Assembly (NCBI GenBank): GCA_051660685.1
Contig: JBOFQB010000112.1
Span: 17,992 to 81,991 of the forward strand
DNA: 64,000 bases
Source of the DNA: JAVBSX01 sp051660685
GTDB lineage: Bacteria > Planctomycetota > Planctomycetia > Pirellulales > Thermoguttaceae
Reading direction: 5' to 3'
Within the stretch, counting starts at the first letter, position 1; every line of letters starts with the position of its first letter. A program made the translations under genes and the position numbers. Below, piece by piece: positions 9,085-18,090 of the stretch. The notes under the pieces were generated by a model. The model was not told where the DNA came from, searched no databases, and worked only from the letters and a program-made list of their open reading frames with translations.

Positions 9085-10698
9085 TTAAAAATCAACGTCA
9101 GCTCCTTCAACGGAGTAATCCGCTCCTTCTTCATTATCCGTTTCTGTCGGAGTCGGCAAATTGGCAGGTCCCTGCTCGACCACCTCATCCATTTTTTCCC
9201 CCAGTTTTCCTAATTCTTCCTTCATGTCTTTGAAGGTGACTTTAGGTCCCTTCCCAGATGCTTTTGGTGAGGAGGGGGGAGGAGGAGGAGAGGAACTCGA
9301 ACTGCTGCTCATGCTTGACGATCCCGACGAAGGAGGTGGTGTCGTTGGACGCGGAGTTTTTGATTGTTCAGGTCCTGTATTCAAAAATTTGAAATACTCC
9401 TCTTTAATCAACTTGTCAATTTGCCCCAACACTTTTTGATTCCCCAGACTTTCGGGTGTTCCGGCCGTTTTCAAGGCGTTCATCAAACCGGCATCTGGTC
9501 CGGCATAACCTTTAATCGCTTCCTGAAAAGAACCTAAAGCGAATTTGCTCCTTGTAATACAGTGTTCAATCTTTTTGTCCGTTACTTCTTTACTGTTGGA
9601 ACTGGAACTGGAAGAAGAAACAGCAGGAGCGGGACCTGAACTTCCTGTTCCGCCCGAACTTCCTGAAGATGTCGACCCTGAACCAGATCGTCCCGGGGGA
9701 CCCGAAGAAGCAGAGGGAGTCGAAGAAGACGTTGGACCTCTCCCTCCTCCCGTTTCCAATCGTTCAATATAGCGTTTTTCTTCGTCGCAAGCATAACGAG
9801 CCAAATTACGCAAAACAACCGCAATCCGATTGATGTCAAGGTTCAATCCGTCTGATGCTGCTTTACTGTAGTTGATTTCCGCTAATGCTTTTGCGGACAG
9901 ATAACGGATTTGGTCCAGTTCCTTGTTGTCCTGAATCCGTTCGAGTAATGTTTCTACAAATTCAGGTTTGGGACCGACCGACCGAATCAGACCGCCCAAT
10001 CCCTCGATTGCACGAACCCGAAAAAAATAATCATGCTGATCGGGATTACGTCCGGTTGGGGCATTCTTTTGTTGGACAAGCTGAATTAACAGTTGTGGAA
10101 CATCTTCGTCGCGCAATTTGGGGTCTTCAATTCCGAGTTGGGCAAATCGAGAAATCCCAATGATCGCGCCCAAACGGTTGGGGTCAGGAGCATTAGGGTT
10201 TTGGTATTCTTCGATCAAAAGGGGCAATGCTTTGGAGTAGAGTTTGGTTTTTCCAACGTCCTCATACAGCAAACCGAGTACAAGGACCGCGTTGAATCGT
10301 GCAGCGGGATGTACGAGGGGGTCCCCTTTCATCTTGCCAAGTGCAGCCAATGTCCGTTCAAGGAGATAAGTTCGGGCCGGACCGGTTGCTTTTGCAAGGT
10401 CCGTATCCAACAGATCACGTCGGACAAAAGTATTCAGGTTGTCAAACTGTTTGGGCCAAGTCCAACGATGAAAGTAGTAATTGTTGAAATAGGAGTCGAA
10501 TTTGGGTTTATCCAAATTTCCATTTTGTAAAGCAGCTGAAATCTCTTTACTGCTTTCTGCTTCTTTTTCGGCTCCGTCACGCATTCTCCAACCGGGATAG
10601 AGCTGCGCAAAGACCGAACTGCTCAACGAGAAAGTCAAGAGGAACGAGAGAAGGAACAAAACAGTTGGAAAGGACTTTTTTTGATTGGGAAACATCAT
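9085..10698 (-). CDS. Secreted HEAT-repeat-like protein with Ser/Pro-rich linkers
   Basis: A 537-residue protein. The preferred start gives a signal peptide (FPNQKKSFPTVLFLLSFLLT, ending at SSVFAQ). The middle part (about residues 80-300) is alpha-helical and HEAT-like, with motifs such as HPAARFNAVLVLGLLYE, FFRVRAIEGLGGLI and IRYLSAKALAEINYS. The C-terminal third is unusual: two runs rich in Ser, Gly, Thr and Pro flank a short helical domain (EHCITRSKFALGSFQEAIKGY). An acidic tail ends EGADYSVEGADVDF. An in-frame ATG at 10734 would add 12 residues before the signal peptide. It probably forms a unit with the HEAT lipoprotein downstream and perhaps with smc upstream. Function is unknown; an envelope scaffold is an inference. 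Confidence 0.65.
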   Translation of the reverse strand: MMFPNQKKSFPTVLFLLSFLLTFSLSSSVFAQLYPGWRMRDGAEKEAESSKEISAALQNGNLDKPKFDSYFNNYYFHRWTWPKQFDNLNTFVRRDLLDTDLAKATGPARTYLLERTLAALGKMKGDPLVHPAARFNAVLVLGLLYEDVGKTKLYSKALPLLIEEYQNPNAPDPNRLGAIIGISRFAQLGIEDPKLRDEDVPQLLIQLVQQKNAPTGRNPDQHDYFFRVRAIEGLGGLIRSVGPKPEFVETLLERIQDNKELDQIRYLSAKALAEINYSKAASDGLNLDINRIAVVLRNLARYACDEEKRYIERLETGGGRGPTSSSTPSASSGPPGRSGSGSTSSGSSGGTGSSGPAPAVSSSSSSSNSKEVTDKKIEHCITRSKFALGSFQEAIKGYAGPDAGLMNALKTAGTPESLGNQKVLGQIDKLIKEEYFKFLNTGPEQSKTPRPTTPPPSSGSSSMSSSSSSSPPPPPSSPKASGKGPKVTFKDMKEELGKLGEKMDEVVEQGPANLPTPTETDNEEGADYSVEGADVDF

Positions 10699-10836
10699 CG
10701 TTTCTACATAAGGATTGGGCAAACATTCGAGCAACAGGAAACGAAACGCCGCATTGAGAGGACCCTAACGTTAGTCTAGGTAATTTTTCACGATTTTGCA
10801 AGTGAAATGGGTCAATTCTTCCAAAATTTCCTTTTT

Positions 10837-13800
10837 TCATGCCGCAACACGATCCGTTGAGGTCTCTTCTTGCTCGGAACTGTCAGAAAAGAGGGGAATG
10901 ATGTTTCCCGAATTCATGTCCGGTTCGCCCGTTTCTTGGTCGGCTCCTTTGAGAATTTCACCATTATCTCCTACATCAACGAAACGGACGGAAATGGGGG
11001 TTGAGACACCTGAATCCTGCATTGTAATACCGTACATAGTTGTTGCTGCACTCATTGTTTTCTTGGAATGTGTAATGAGCAGAAATTGGGTTGCAGTTTG
11101 GAAATCCTGAATAACCCGGGCGAATCGATCAATATTCCCTTCATCAAGGGCTGCATCCACTTCGTCGAGAATACAGACAGGATTGGGGCGGAATCGGAAA
11201 AACGCGAGCAAAAGAGCGACACAGGTCATTGTCTTTTCACCTCCACTTAAAAGTGAGACGCTTTTTAGCTCTTTTCCAGGAGGTCGTGCAACGATGTCAA
11301 TTCCACATTCAAGGACATTATTTTCATCTTCGAGAATCAAATCCGCATGTCCCCCGCCAAAAAGGTGTTGGAACAAATCCCGGAAATGAAGTTTGACCCC
11401 CTCAAACGTCTCCTCAAAAAGACGCTGACTGTCGATGTTGATTTTTTCAATGATTTTCTCAATTGATTTTTTGGCGTTCAGCAGGTCCTGATACTGATTG
11501 GAAAGCGTCGTGTACCTTGTTTCTAACTCTTCAAGAGTCTCAATTGCGTCCAAATTAACACCGCCCAGTTTTTGGATTTTCAAACGCAATTCCTCAATTT
11601 CTATCTGCGGATCGATCATTTCAACCTGTTGAACGGGAACCGATTCCCCGCAATCATCCATGTCATTCTTATTCTCTCTATCACTCTCTCTATGACCCGC
11701 TCCCTGCTCGTTGGACTCCTCAGAAACGATTTGAAATTGTTCCGACTGATTCAGGTCAAGCGGGTTTTGTGCTGTTGAACCTCGATTGGTTTGAGGATCG
11801 TCCGCCCTTTCTTTGCCAAATGATGCGCTCTTTGACATGCCCTTGTCAGAATTCTTCCCCAATCCTGTTCGTTCTGCCTCATTGAATTCCTCAAGGTCAA
11901 TACCATAATCCTCTTGCATTCGATCCGCAAGAACTTTTTGCTCTTGGACAAGTCGCTCTTGTTCAAGTTGTCGGGTATGAAGTTTGTTGCGAACCCGTCC
12001 CAACTCCTGTTGACACTTTTTCAAGTCATTTTGTGCAAAATTTCGTTTTTCAAAAATTTCTGCCCGATCAACGTGAAGTGTCTTAACATTTTGGGTCAAT
12101 GTTTCTTTGCGAACATAAAGAAGGGCAAGACTCGATTCCAGACGCAAAATCGTCAAAAGGGTCTGATCCTGACGCTCTTTAAGTGTTTTTCCCCGTTTAT
12201 GATGATCGTCCAAAAGATGTTGTCGTTCTTCTTGGTGATCCTCAAATTGACGAACCCGATCTGTCAAAAAGTCAAGCCGTTCTTCACTCTTTGCCAATTC
12301 AATTTTAACATTTGTCGTCTTGCGCAGATGCTCCAACCGTAATTGTTCTTTCGATTCAGCAATTTGCTGTTTTTCGGCCAACTCTCCTTCCAATAATTGA
12401 ATGTGTGATTCCAGCTCAACTTTTTCCTGTCGAACCGATTCGTATTCCCGAGCTGCTTCGTTTGCCTGTTCTTCCAACATCGCCGTTTCTTCCCGCAATT
12501 GTTCCAATTGACTGGAAAGTTGGGTGAGTTGCTCCTGAAGACCAACAAGGGCTGTTTGATGTGAATCTTTCTCAGAAATCGTTCGCTGATACTCTTTCGC
12601 TGCTTCTTCAAGCTGTTTCTCATCTTCCAAAATCCGACTTTTCTGAACCGCAATCGTTATTTCCTTATCTCGAATCTGCGATTCAACAATCTGAACCTGT
12701 TCCGCTAATGTCCGCAATTCACTTCGTCGAGTGATAACCCCGGAAAAACCGACCAAAGGACCCAGAATGATTGTTCCATCTGCTGCAAGATATTCCCCGT
12801 TGACCGTCAAAAAATTTGTTCGATCATCACTTTCACGATAAAGCTGTTTTGCAATATGCAGATTATCAACAATCCAAGTCCGGCCCAACAACCGTTGTGC
12901 AAGATGAGTGAAAATAGCATCTGTCTGGACAAAACGGTCAGCCCGACCCAAAATTCCAGGTCGTCCGTCAAACCCCTCCCCCTTTGTCCAAGGAATTTCT
13001 GACGCATTTGAATCCAACCAAATGAAACCAACCCGACCTGTAAACTGACTTGCAGTCCGTTCAATGTGACGAAACAACTCAGGTTCAGGAGAAACGACAA
13101 TGTGTTGGGAAGACGGACCAAGAGCTAACTCGATCAATGGAGCCGTTTCAACGTCAACGCGAAATAAATCAGCAACGAGACCATACACAAAGCGAAACGG
13201 ACTGCCCGGAATCCGTGATTGCTTCATCACATCTTTTACACCCGGACTTAAACCCTCATGTCGTCGCAACAGTTCTTCCAGAACCGACATCCGTTCGGAA
13301 ATAGCACTTAACCGTTCTTTTAACGTCGATAATTCCTGAACCTGCTGATTCAACTGCTCGACCCGTTGATTCTTCTGCCGTTTTTGTGTCTCAACCTGCT
13401 CCAACTTATACGCAAGAGAATCTTCCAGTTCAATGTAATGACCGCGTAAATCTTCACATTTTGCGGTCAGTTCGGCTGCTTTTTTCTCTCCCTGTTTGAC
13501 CCGGGCCGCACTTTGTCCCTTGCTTTGTAACAATGTTTGTGACCGAGCTTCAACTCCTGTTAGTTCGCCGATCAGACGACTCAACTGATGCTGTTGCTCG
13601 CTTAACTCGGTTCGTAATTGACGAAAAACCGCTTGTACTTCCTCACATTCTTTCGTCAATTCATCTGTCTGCTTCAAACATTCCTGATATGAACGCTCAA
13701 CGTCTTTGTGAAAATTCCGGGCTGAACGAATTTCCTGTTGTGTCTTACGCAACATTTCTTCCGTGTCAACACTGCGGTTGTTCAACTCGGCCAATTCCCT

Positions 13801-14763
13801 TGACTGTTGAACGATTTCTGTCTCCAACTGCTGTACTTGCGCCAAATGAAGCTCAATTGTCGATTCTTCACTGTTGATTCGTTCTCGAACAGCGACAATT
13901 TCTCCTTCAACTCGGCCAATTTGCCGATTCATCTCTTCCAATTGCGAATTCTGCGCAAGAACGGCCTTTTCCAAATGATCCAGTTGTTCGCCCGATTCTT
14001 GTTCGGCAAGAGTCAACGACTGCATCTCTTCCCGAACAATCCGCAGTTGTTCTCTATTTTTTCGCCAATCAACCAAACTCGCCTGAATTCGTAATTCTTG
14101 CAGTCGGGCTGTATACAATCGGTATTGTTGCGCTTTACCTGCTTGTGATTTGACATTTTTAAGCTGGTTTTCGACTTCTCCTACAATGTCGGACAAACGG
14201 ATTAAGTTCTGATCGACTCGTTCCAAACGACGTTGGACTTCCTGTTTTTTCGCGTTAAACCGGCTGATTCCAGCTGCTTCTTCAAAAATGGCGCGACGCT
14301 GAACGGAAGAACTTTGGAGCAACGACTCAACTCGCCCCTGTTCGATGATACTGTATGCTTGTGTCCCAAGACCTGTTCCGCCTAACAGGTCTTTAATGTC
14401 TTTCAATCGCGCAACCTGCCTGTTAATCAGGTATTCCCCCTCACCACTTCGATAAATACGCCTTGTGATATGGACTTCAGGAACATCAAGGTCAAATATT
14501 TTCGGTTCATTGGCAAAAGAAAGGGTCACTTCGGCTGATCCAAGTGATTCCCGGGTTGCACTTCCACTAAAAATCACGTCCGTCATTTCTGAACCGCGTA
14601 ATTTTTTGACGCTTTGTTCTCCCAAAACCCATTTTATAGCGTCCACAATGTTTGATTTTCCAGAACCGTTAGGACCGACGATTGCGGAAATTCCTTCTCC
14701 AAAGCTCAACCGGGTCCGGTCAGCAAAGCTCTTAAAACCATACAGTTCAATCGCTGTGAGCAT
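10837..14763 (-). CDS. smc: Chromosome segregation protein SMC
   Basis: A 1308-residue SMC ATPase, the core of the condensin that compacts and separates chromosomes. The N-terminus has Walker A GPNGSGKSNIVDAIKW (residues about 32-47). Two long coiled coils flank a hinge (FRFVYGLVADLFRV to about ITRRSELRTLAEQ). The C-terminal head has the ABC signature LSGGEKTMT and Walker B VCILDEVDAALDEGN. It is about 120 residues longer than a usual bacterial SMC. The extra length is an 85-residue polar, acidic insertion before the C-terminal head (near EEFNEAERTG to QQVEMIDPQ) and a polar tail after the head. The kleisin partners ScpA/ScpB are not in the window. It heads a minus-strand series with two HEAT proteins. 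It starts at the only sensible ATG, directly before MLTAIELYGFKSFADRT, which is canonical. Confidence 0.95.
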   Translation of the reverse strand: MLTAIELYGFKSFADRTRLSFGEGISAIVGPNGSGKSNIVDAIKWVLGEQSVKKLRGSEMTDVIFSGSATRESLGSAEVTLSFANEPKIFDLDVPEVHITRRIYRSGEGEYLINRQVARLKDIKDLLGGTGLGTQAYSIIEQGRVESLLQSSSVQRRAIFEEAAGISRFNAKKQEVQRRLERVDQNLIRLSDIVGEVENQLKNVKSQAGKAQQYRLYTARLQELRIQASLVDWRKNREQLRIVREEMQSLTLAEQESGEQLDHLEKAVLAQNSQLEEMNRQIGRVEGEIVAVRERINSEESTIELHLAQVQQLETEIVQQSRELAELNNRSVDTEEMLRKTQQEIRSARNFHKDVERSYQECLKQTDELTKECEEVQAVFRQLRTELSEQQHQLSRLIGELTGVEARSQTLLQSKGQSAARVKQGEKKAAELTAKCEDLRGHYIELEDSLAYKLEQVETQKRQKNQRVEQLNQQVQELSTLKERLSAISERMSVLEELLRRHEGLSPGVKDVMKQSRIPGSPFRFVYGLVADLFRVDVETAPLIELALGPSSQHIVVSPEPELFRHIERTASQFTGRVGFIWLDSNASEIPWTKGEGFDGRPGILGRADRFVQTDAIFTHLAQRLLGRTWIVDNLHIAKQLYRESDDRTNFLTVNGEYLAADGTIILGPLVGFSGVITRRSELRTLAEQVQIVESQIRDKEITIAVQKSRILEDEKQLEEAAKEYQRTISEKDSHQTALVGLQEQLTQLSSQLEQLREETAMLEEQANEAAREYESVRQEKVELESHIQLLEGELAEKQQIAESKEQLRLEHLRKTTNVKIELAKSEERLDFLTDRVRQFEDHQEERQHLLDDHHKRGKTLKERQDQTLLTILRLESSLALLYVRKETLTQNVKTLHVDRAEIFEKRNFAQNDLKKCQQELGRVRNKLHTRQLEQERLVQEQKVLADRMQEDYGIDLEEFNEAERTGLGKNSDKGMSKSASFGKERADDPQTNRGSTAQNPLDLNQSEQFQIVSEESNEQGAGHRESDRENKNDMDDCGESVPVQQVEMIDPQIEIEELRLKIQKLGGVNLDAIETLEELETRYTTLSNQYQDLLNAKKSIEKIIEKINIDSQRLFEETFEGVKLHFRDLFQHLFGGGHADLILEDENNVLECGIDIVARPPGKELKSVSLLSGGEKTMTCVALLLAFFRFRPNPVCILDEVDAALDEGNIDRFARVIQDFQTATQFLLITHSKKTMSAATTMYGITMQDSGVSTPISVRFVDVGDNGEILKGADQETGEPDMNSGNIIPLFSDSSEQEETSTDRVAA

Positions 14764-15240
14764 TCTTGGAAAAGGGAAAAAACATCAGAAAAAAGAACAA
14801 ACGAACTCCGACCAACTTTTGTTGGGCGCAATCGGGACAAAAACGGCCCGGAATCATACGAAAAGTATCCTTTTTTCGCAAGACCGGTTTTTCTATGAAT
14901 GTAAAAATAGGCAATTTTCGACAATTGTATGGAAAGGGGGATGTTTTGCTAATAATCCTGTTATATGCAATGTTGCAATTGCAACAGCAAAATGGAATTC
15001 TGCAAAAAAAACACCTGTTCTTGCCGATCCGAAAGTAGGGAACAGTAGAGCAACACCAAATAGTTGGAATGATTGTTAAAAAACGGATTGACAGGAAAAT
15101 CTGGTTTTTAGGTCAACCGGGAAATGGGGTTTATATTCCATCTTTTTCCGCTATTTTGTGCAAGTCGCTGTTCCTGAACCATTTGATAGACAGTGAAGAA
15201 AAATAATCAATCACTGATTGGCAAGAGGAGAGACTTAATT
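14764..15240. other. Divergent intergenic region, smc / WD40 gene
   Basis: A 477-nt region between two divergent genes without a supported gene. It contains the perfect 16-bp palindrome at 14971-14986, A/T-rich tracts suited to promoters on both strands, and the ribosome binding site of the WD40 gene (AGGAG at 15226-15230). Promoter boxes could not be fixed with confidence. Confidence 0.5.
14971..14986. promoter_or_regulatory. 16-bp perfect palindrome, possible operator
   Basis: The sequence TGTTGCAATTGCAACA is its own reverse complement and lies between the divergent smc and WD40 genes, just after a TTATAT stretch. Perfect palindromes of this length in a divergent promoter region often bind a dimeric regulator. 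No regulator gene is adjacent, so this is only a candidate. Confidence 0.35.
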
Positions 15241-18030
15241 ATGGACAAAGAACGGCACTCTCAAAAGAGGAATGTTGACCGTCAGTATTCACCAATCCCT
15301 TTATACTCAGGACGGTTTGAAGTTCCCGACGCTGAACACGTCGAGTTGGAAAGCGCAAGACGTTTACGAAGGAACAAAGTGACCGTCCATACCGACTTTG
15401 GTCTAACCGGTTTTGGAGATAGGCGCGAGTCAGATGATTTTGGTCCCGCTTATCCCGGTTCTACCTCGCTTCATAGTGGAGACACGGTTGCAACGATCAT
15501 GCAATTTGGGCGATATTCCGAATTGGAACGGGAGTTGGCAGAATTGGAAGATCGTCTTGCCAAACCACAATCGACACAATCGCCCCATTTCCCTCAATCA
15601 TCCCAATCCCCCAGATCGCAGTCATCATTATTTACATCTCGGTCCCAAACGGCGACTTCGCCCGAATTTTGGAGTACAACGCCGGGTCATTCTTCGCATT
15701 TTCAACAACGTCAGGAGCAATATCGGCAAAACTTGACGAGAATGCAGGCGATCACAGAATCAGTCAATGAACCGACATTTGAATTGGCAAGACACGACCA
15801 AGTATCTCCGGGTCATCATGCTCACTGTTCTGACAACAGTTTGCACAAAACAGAGGATTTGAGCAAAGCAGATAAAACAGGAAAAACAAAAAAGACAGCA
15901 AGAAAAATAGATCAAGTTGGTCGTGAAAGAACCGACTGGAAGAACAAGAGAAACAACGCTGAAAGTGACACTGTTGCCGAAGTCGCTAACCGACGAACAA
16001 GACAAACGGACAAGCGAACAAAAGAGAGTGAAGAAGCGGTAATACGGGACCGGACACGTTCTCGACAGTCGCAATCAGGCAATGCGACTCCCTTGTTCTC
16101 GGTCATTCAGTCCGTTGTAACAGCCGTTCTCATTCTCGCTGTTTTTGGCGGGGTGATTGTGATGTCGCAAAAACATGATCTCAAGCAGATGATTCCGAAT
16201 CTTTATGCTTACCTTTCCAAAAACGGAACAGGTTCCAAGATAGAACCATTTGCCGAAAATGTGGGAGAAATGACAGGAGAAGTGCGGATTACGTCTCAGA
16301 AGGACCTGGAGTTGCACGAGTTGGTTGGAGCATCAGAACTGTCAAGTGTTGGTCCAGTACAGAGGACAGTATTGGGTAATGAAACGGTCCCCTACATTGG
16401 TCGGACGGAAAATATGTCGGGACATCCCGGTTTGAACCAGACTGTCCCCGCCTCATCTCCCGTTGAATCCTCCTACAAAGAGGAATTGTTAACATTACAA
16501 TCCACTTTACAAGACACTCAGCAACAATTGCAGGATCGTGAGCGTCAATTTCAACAAACACTGCAAAAGAAGGAAGATGAATACTCAGCCCGCTTGATTG
16601 CCGAATCCTTGTTGCGAGAATCCCTTTTTCAATTGGGACGCAATGAACAAAGCAGCCTAAAGAATGCAATTCAAGCAAGTCAGAAATTTCAAGAGTTGAA
16701 TCTTGAAACACCTGATTTATGTGGACAGGTTCTTGCGCAAGCATTAGCGTCGATTTCTTCAGGAGATGTCCTCATCTCTTCTATGCCGGAAATGGAAACA
16801 ATGACACTCAGTCCGAGCGGAAAATGGTTATTGACTTCCAATGCTGACCGGGGAATCTGGATTTGGGATGTCAGCAAAAAAAGTGTTGGTCTGGAAGGAG
16901 GATACCAACTCGATTCCTCGCCCGTTTCCATTGTCAAACTTCTCTTTACCCCGGATGAAAGTTGGGTGATTGCAGCTCGCGCAGACGGGATGATTCAATG
17001 TTGGAATGTGACACTGGAATCCCCGGCTGAATCGGCCCGGGTCTTCAACGAACGAATTCCCGGTTTGTCCAATCTTCAGATCAGCCCAAATGGTCGTTGG
17101 TTAACGGCGTATGGTACTCCCAAAATCAACACCAAGTCCGAAATGAACATGATTCCAGCCCCTTTGGAACGACTTGAATCGAATCAGCCCCAATCAAAGC
17201 AAGGGGGCGTATTTCTCTGGGATTTACAGAATCTGTCTCACGAATTGCCCCGCTCTCTTGTGTTAAACGGCGAACGACCTGTTTTCTGCTCGTCCTTTAG
17301 CCCAAATTCTCGTTGGTTGGTACTTGGCGGAGAAGATCGAAGTGTCCGTCTTTACGACCTGAATTCCAATCAACCAACCTTGAATCATTACGTTTTTCGC
17401 GGACACCAATTGGATGTCACAACACTGGAATTTTGTCCCGACAATAAGCATTTCGTGTCCGGCAGTCGGGACAACACGGTCCGAATCTGGAATCTCCCGA
17501 ACGAACAAGGTTTCATTGACGAGCCGGTTGTTTTGCAGGGACACAACGGTTGGATCACTGCATTAGCATGGAGTGAGGACGGAAAAACACTTGCAACAAC
17601 CAGTTATGACCGGACGATCCGTCTTTGGGATTGCGAGTCCATTCTCGCTAAAAAGGAACAGAGTCTTCCTCGTGTTCTGATGTCAGAACAGGGAATTCTC
17701 AGCGAAATGGTTTTTTCTGCGAACCGTTCTACCTTGATTACTCGCGGAAATGAAGGAACGCTGCGAATCTGGAATTTACAGAATGATTCCTCTCCTTGTC
17801 AATCGTTGTCGTTGAAAGGAACCGTGATTGCTTTTCAACTGACCGATCATCGAGAATGGTTGTTGCTCGGTCTCGCCAAATCCGGGAAAACCGACATCTC
17901 AAGTTGGCCCCTTACCTTGAATAATCTGCTCGAAGTTGCGCAGAATGTCTCCCAAATCAACGGAACATCGGATTCCTTATTCCAACAGGGGACAATCGCC
18001 GGGCCGGTTCAGGAAACCAATCGACGTTAG
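15241..18030 (+). CDS. Membrane-anchored WD40-repeat protein
   Basis: A 929-residue protein. Residues 1 to about 280 are polar, basic and Gln/Ser-rich. One membrane segment follows (VIQSVVTAVLILAVFGGVIV, about 284-306). A coiled coil runs from about 411 to 487 (LQDTQQQLQDRERQFQQTLQ). A seven-bladed WD40 propeller spans about 514-890, with blade ends GIWIWDV, MIQCWNV, GVFLWDL, SVRLYDL, TVRIWNL, TIRLWDC and TLRIWNL. The large basic N-terminal part is probably cytoplasmic and the propeller is on the far side. The layout resembles planctomycete proteins in which WD40 domains are fused to kinases, but no kinase domain is seen here. The ATG at 15241 is chosen because AGGAG lies 10 nt upstream; an in-frame GTG at 15193 has no such site. 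Function is unknown; a protein-interaction platform is likely. Confidence 0.75.
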   Translation: MDKERHSQKRNVDRQYSPIPLYSGRFEVPDAEHVELESARRLRRNKVTVHTDFGLTGFGDRRESDDFGPAYPGSTSLHSGDTVATIMQFGRYSELERELAELEDRLAKPQSTQSPHFPQSSQSPRSQSSLFTSRSQTATSPEFWSTTPGHSSHFQQRQEQYRQNLTRMQAITESVNEPTFELARHDQVSPGHHAHCSDNSLHKTEDLSKADKTGKTKKTARKIDQVGRERTDWKNKRNNAESDTVAEVANRRTRQTDKRTKESEEAVIRDRTRSRQSQSGNATPLFSVIQSVVTAVLILAVFGGVIVMSQKHDLKQMIPNLYAYLSKNGTGSKIEPFAENVGEMTGEVRITSQKDLELHELVGASELSSVGPVQRTVLGNETVPYIGRTENMSGHPGLNQTVPASSPVESSYKEELLTLQSTLQDTQQQLQDRERQFQQTLQKKEDEYSARLIAESLLRESLFQLGRNEQSSLKNAIQASQKFQELNLETPDLCGQVLAQALASISSGDVLISSMPEMETMTLSPSGKWLLTSNADRGIWIWDVSKKSVGLEGGYQLDSSPVSIVKLLFTPDESWVIAARADGMIQCWNVTLESPAESARVFNERIPGLSNLQISPNGRWLTAYGTPKINTKSEMNMIPAPLERLESNQPQSKQGGVFLWDLQNLSHELPRSLVLNGERPVFCSSFSPNSRWLVLGGEDRSVRLYDLNSNQPTLNHYVFRGHQLDVTTLEFCPDNKHFVSGSRDNTVRIWNLPNEQGFIDEPVVLQGHNGWITALAWSEDGKTLATTSYDRTIRLWDCESILAKKEQSLPRVLMSEQGILSEMVFSANRSTLITRGNEGTLRIWNLQNDSSPCQSLSLKGTVIAFQLTDHREWLLLGLAKSGKTDISSWPLTLNNLLEVAQNVSQINGTSDSLFQQGTIAGPVQETNRR

Positions 18031-18090
18031 GGTACAACCCAACCTGTCCTGTCAAACGGTCAAGAACCTGTACTGTTGAACGATACAGAA

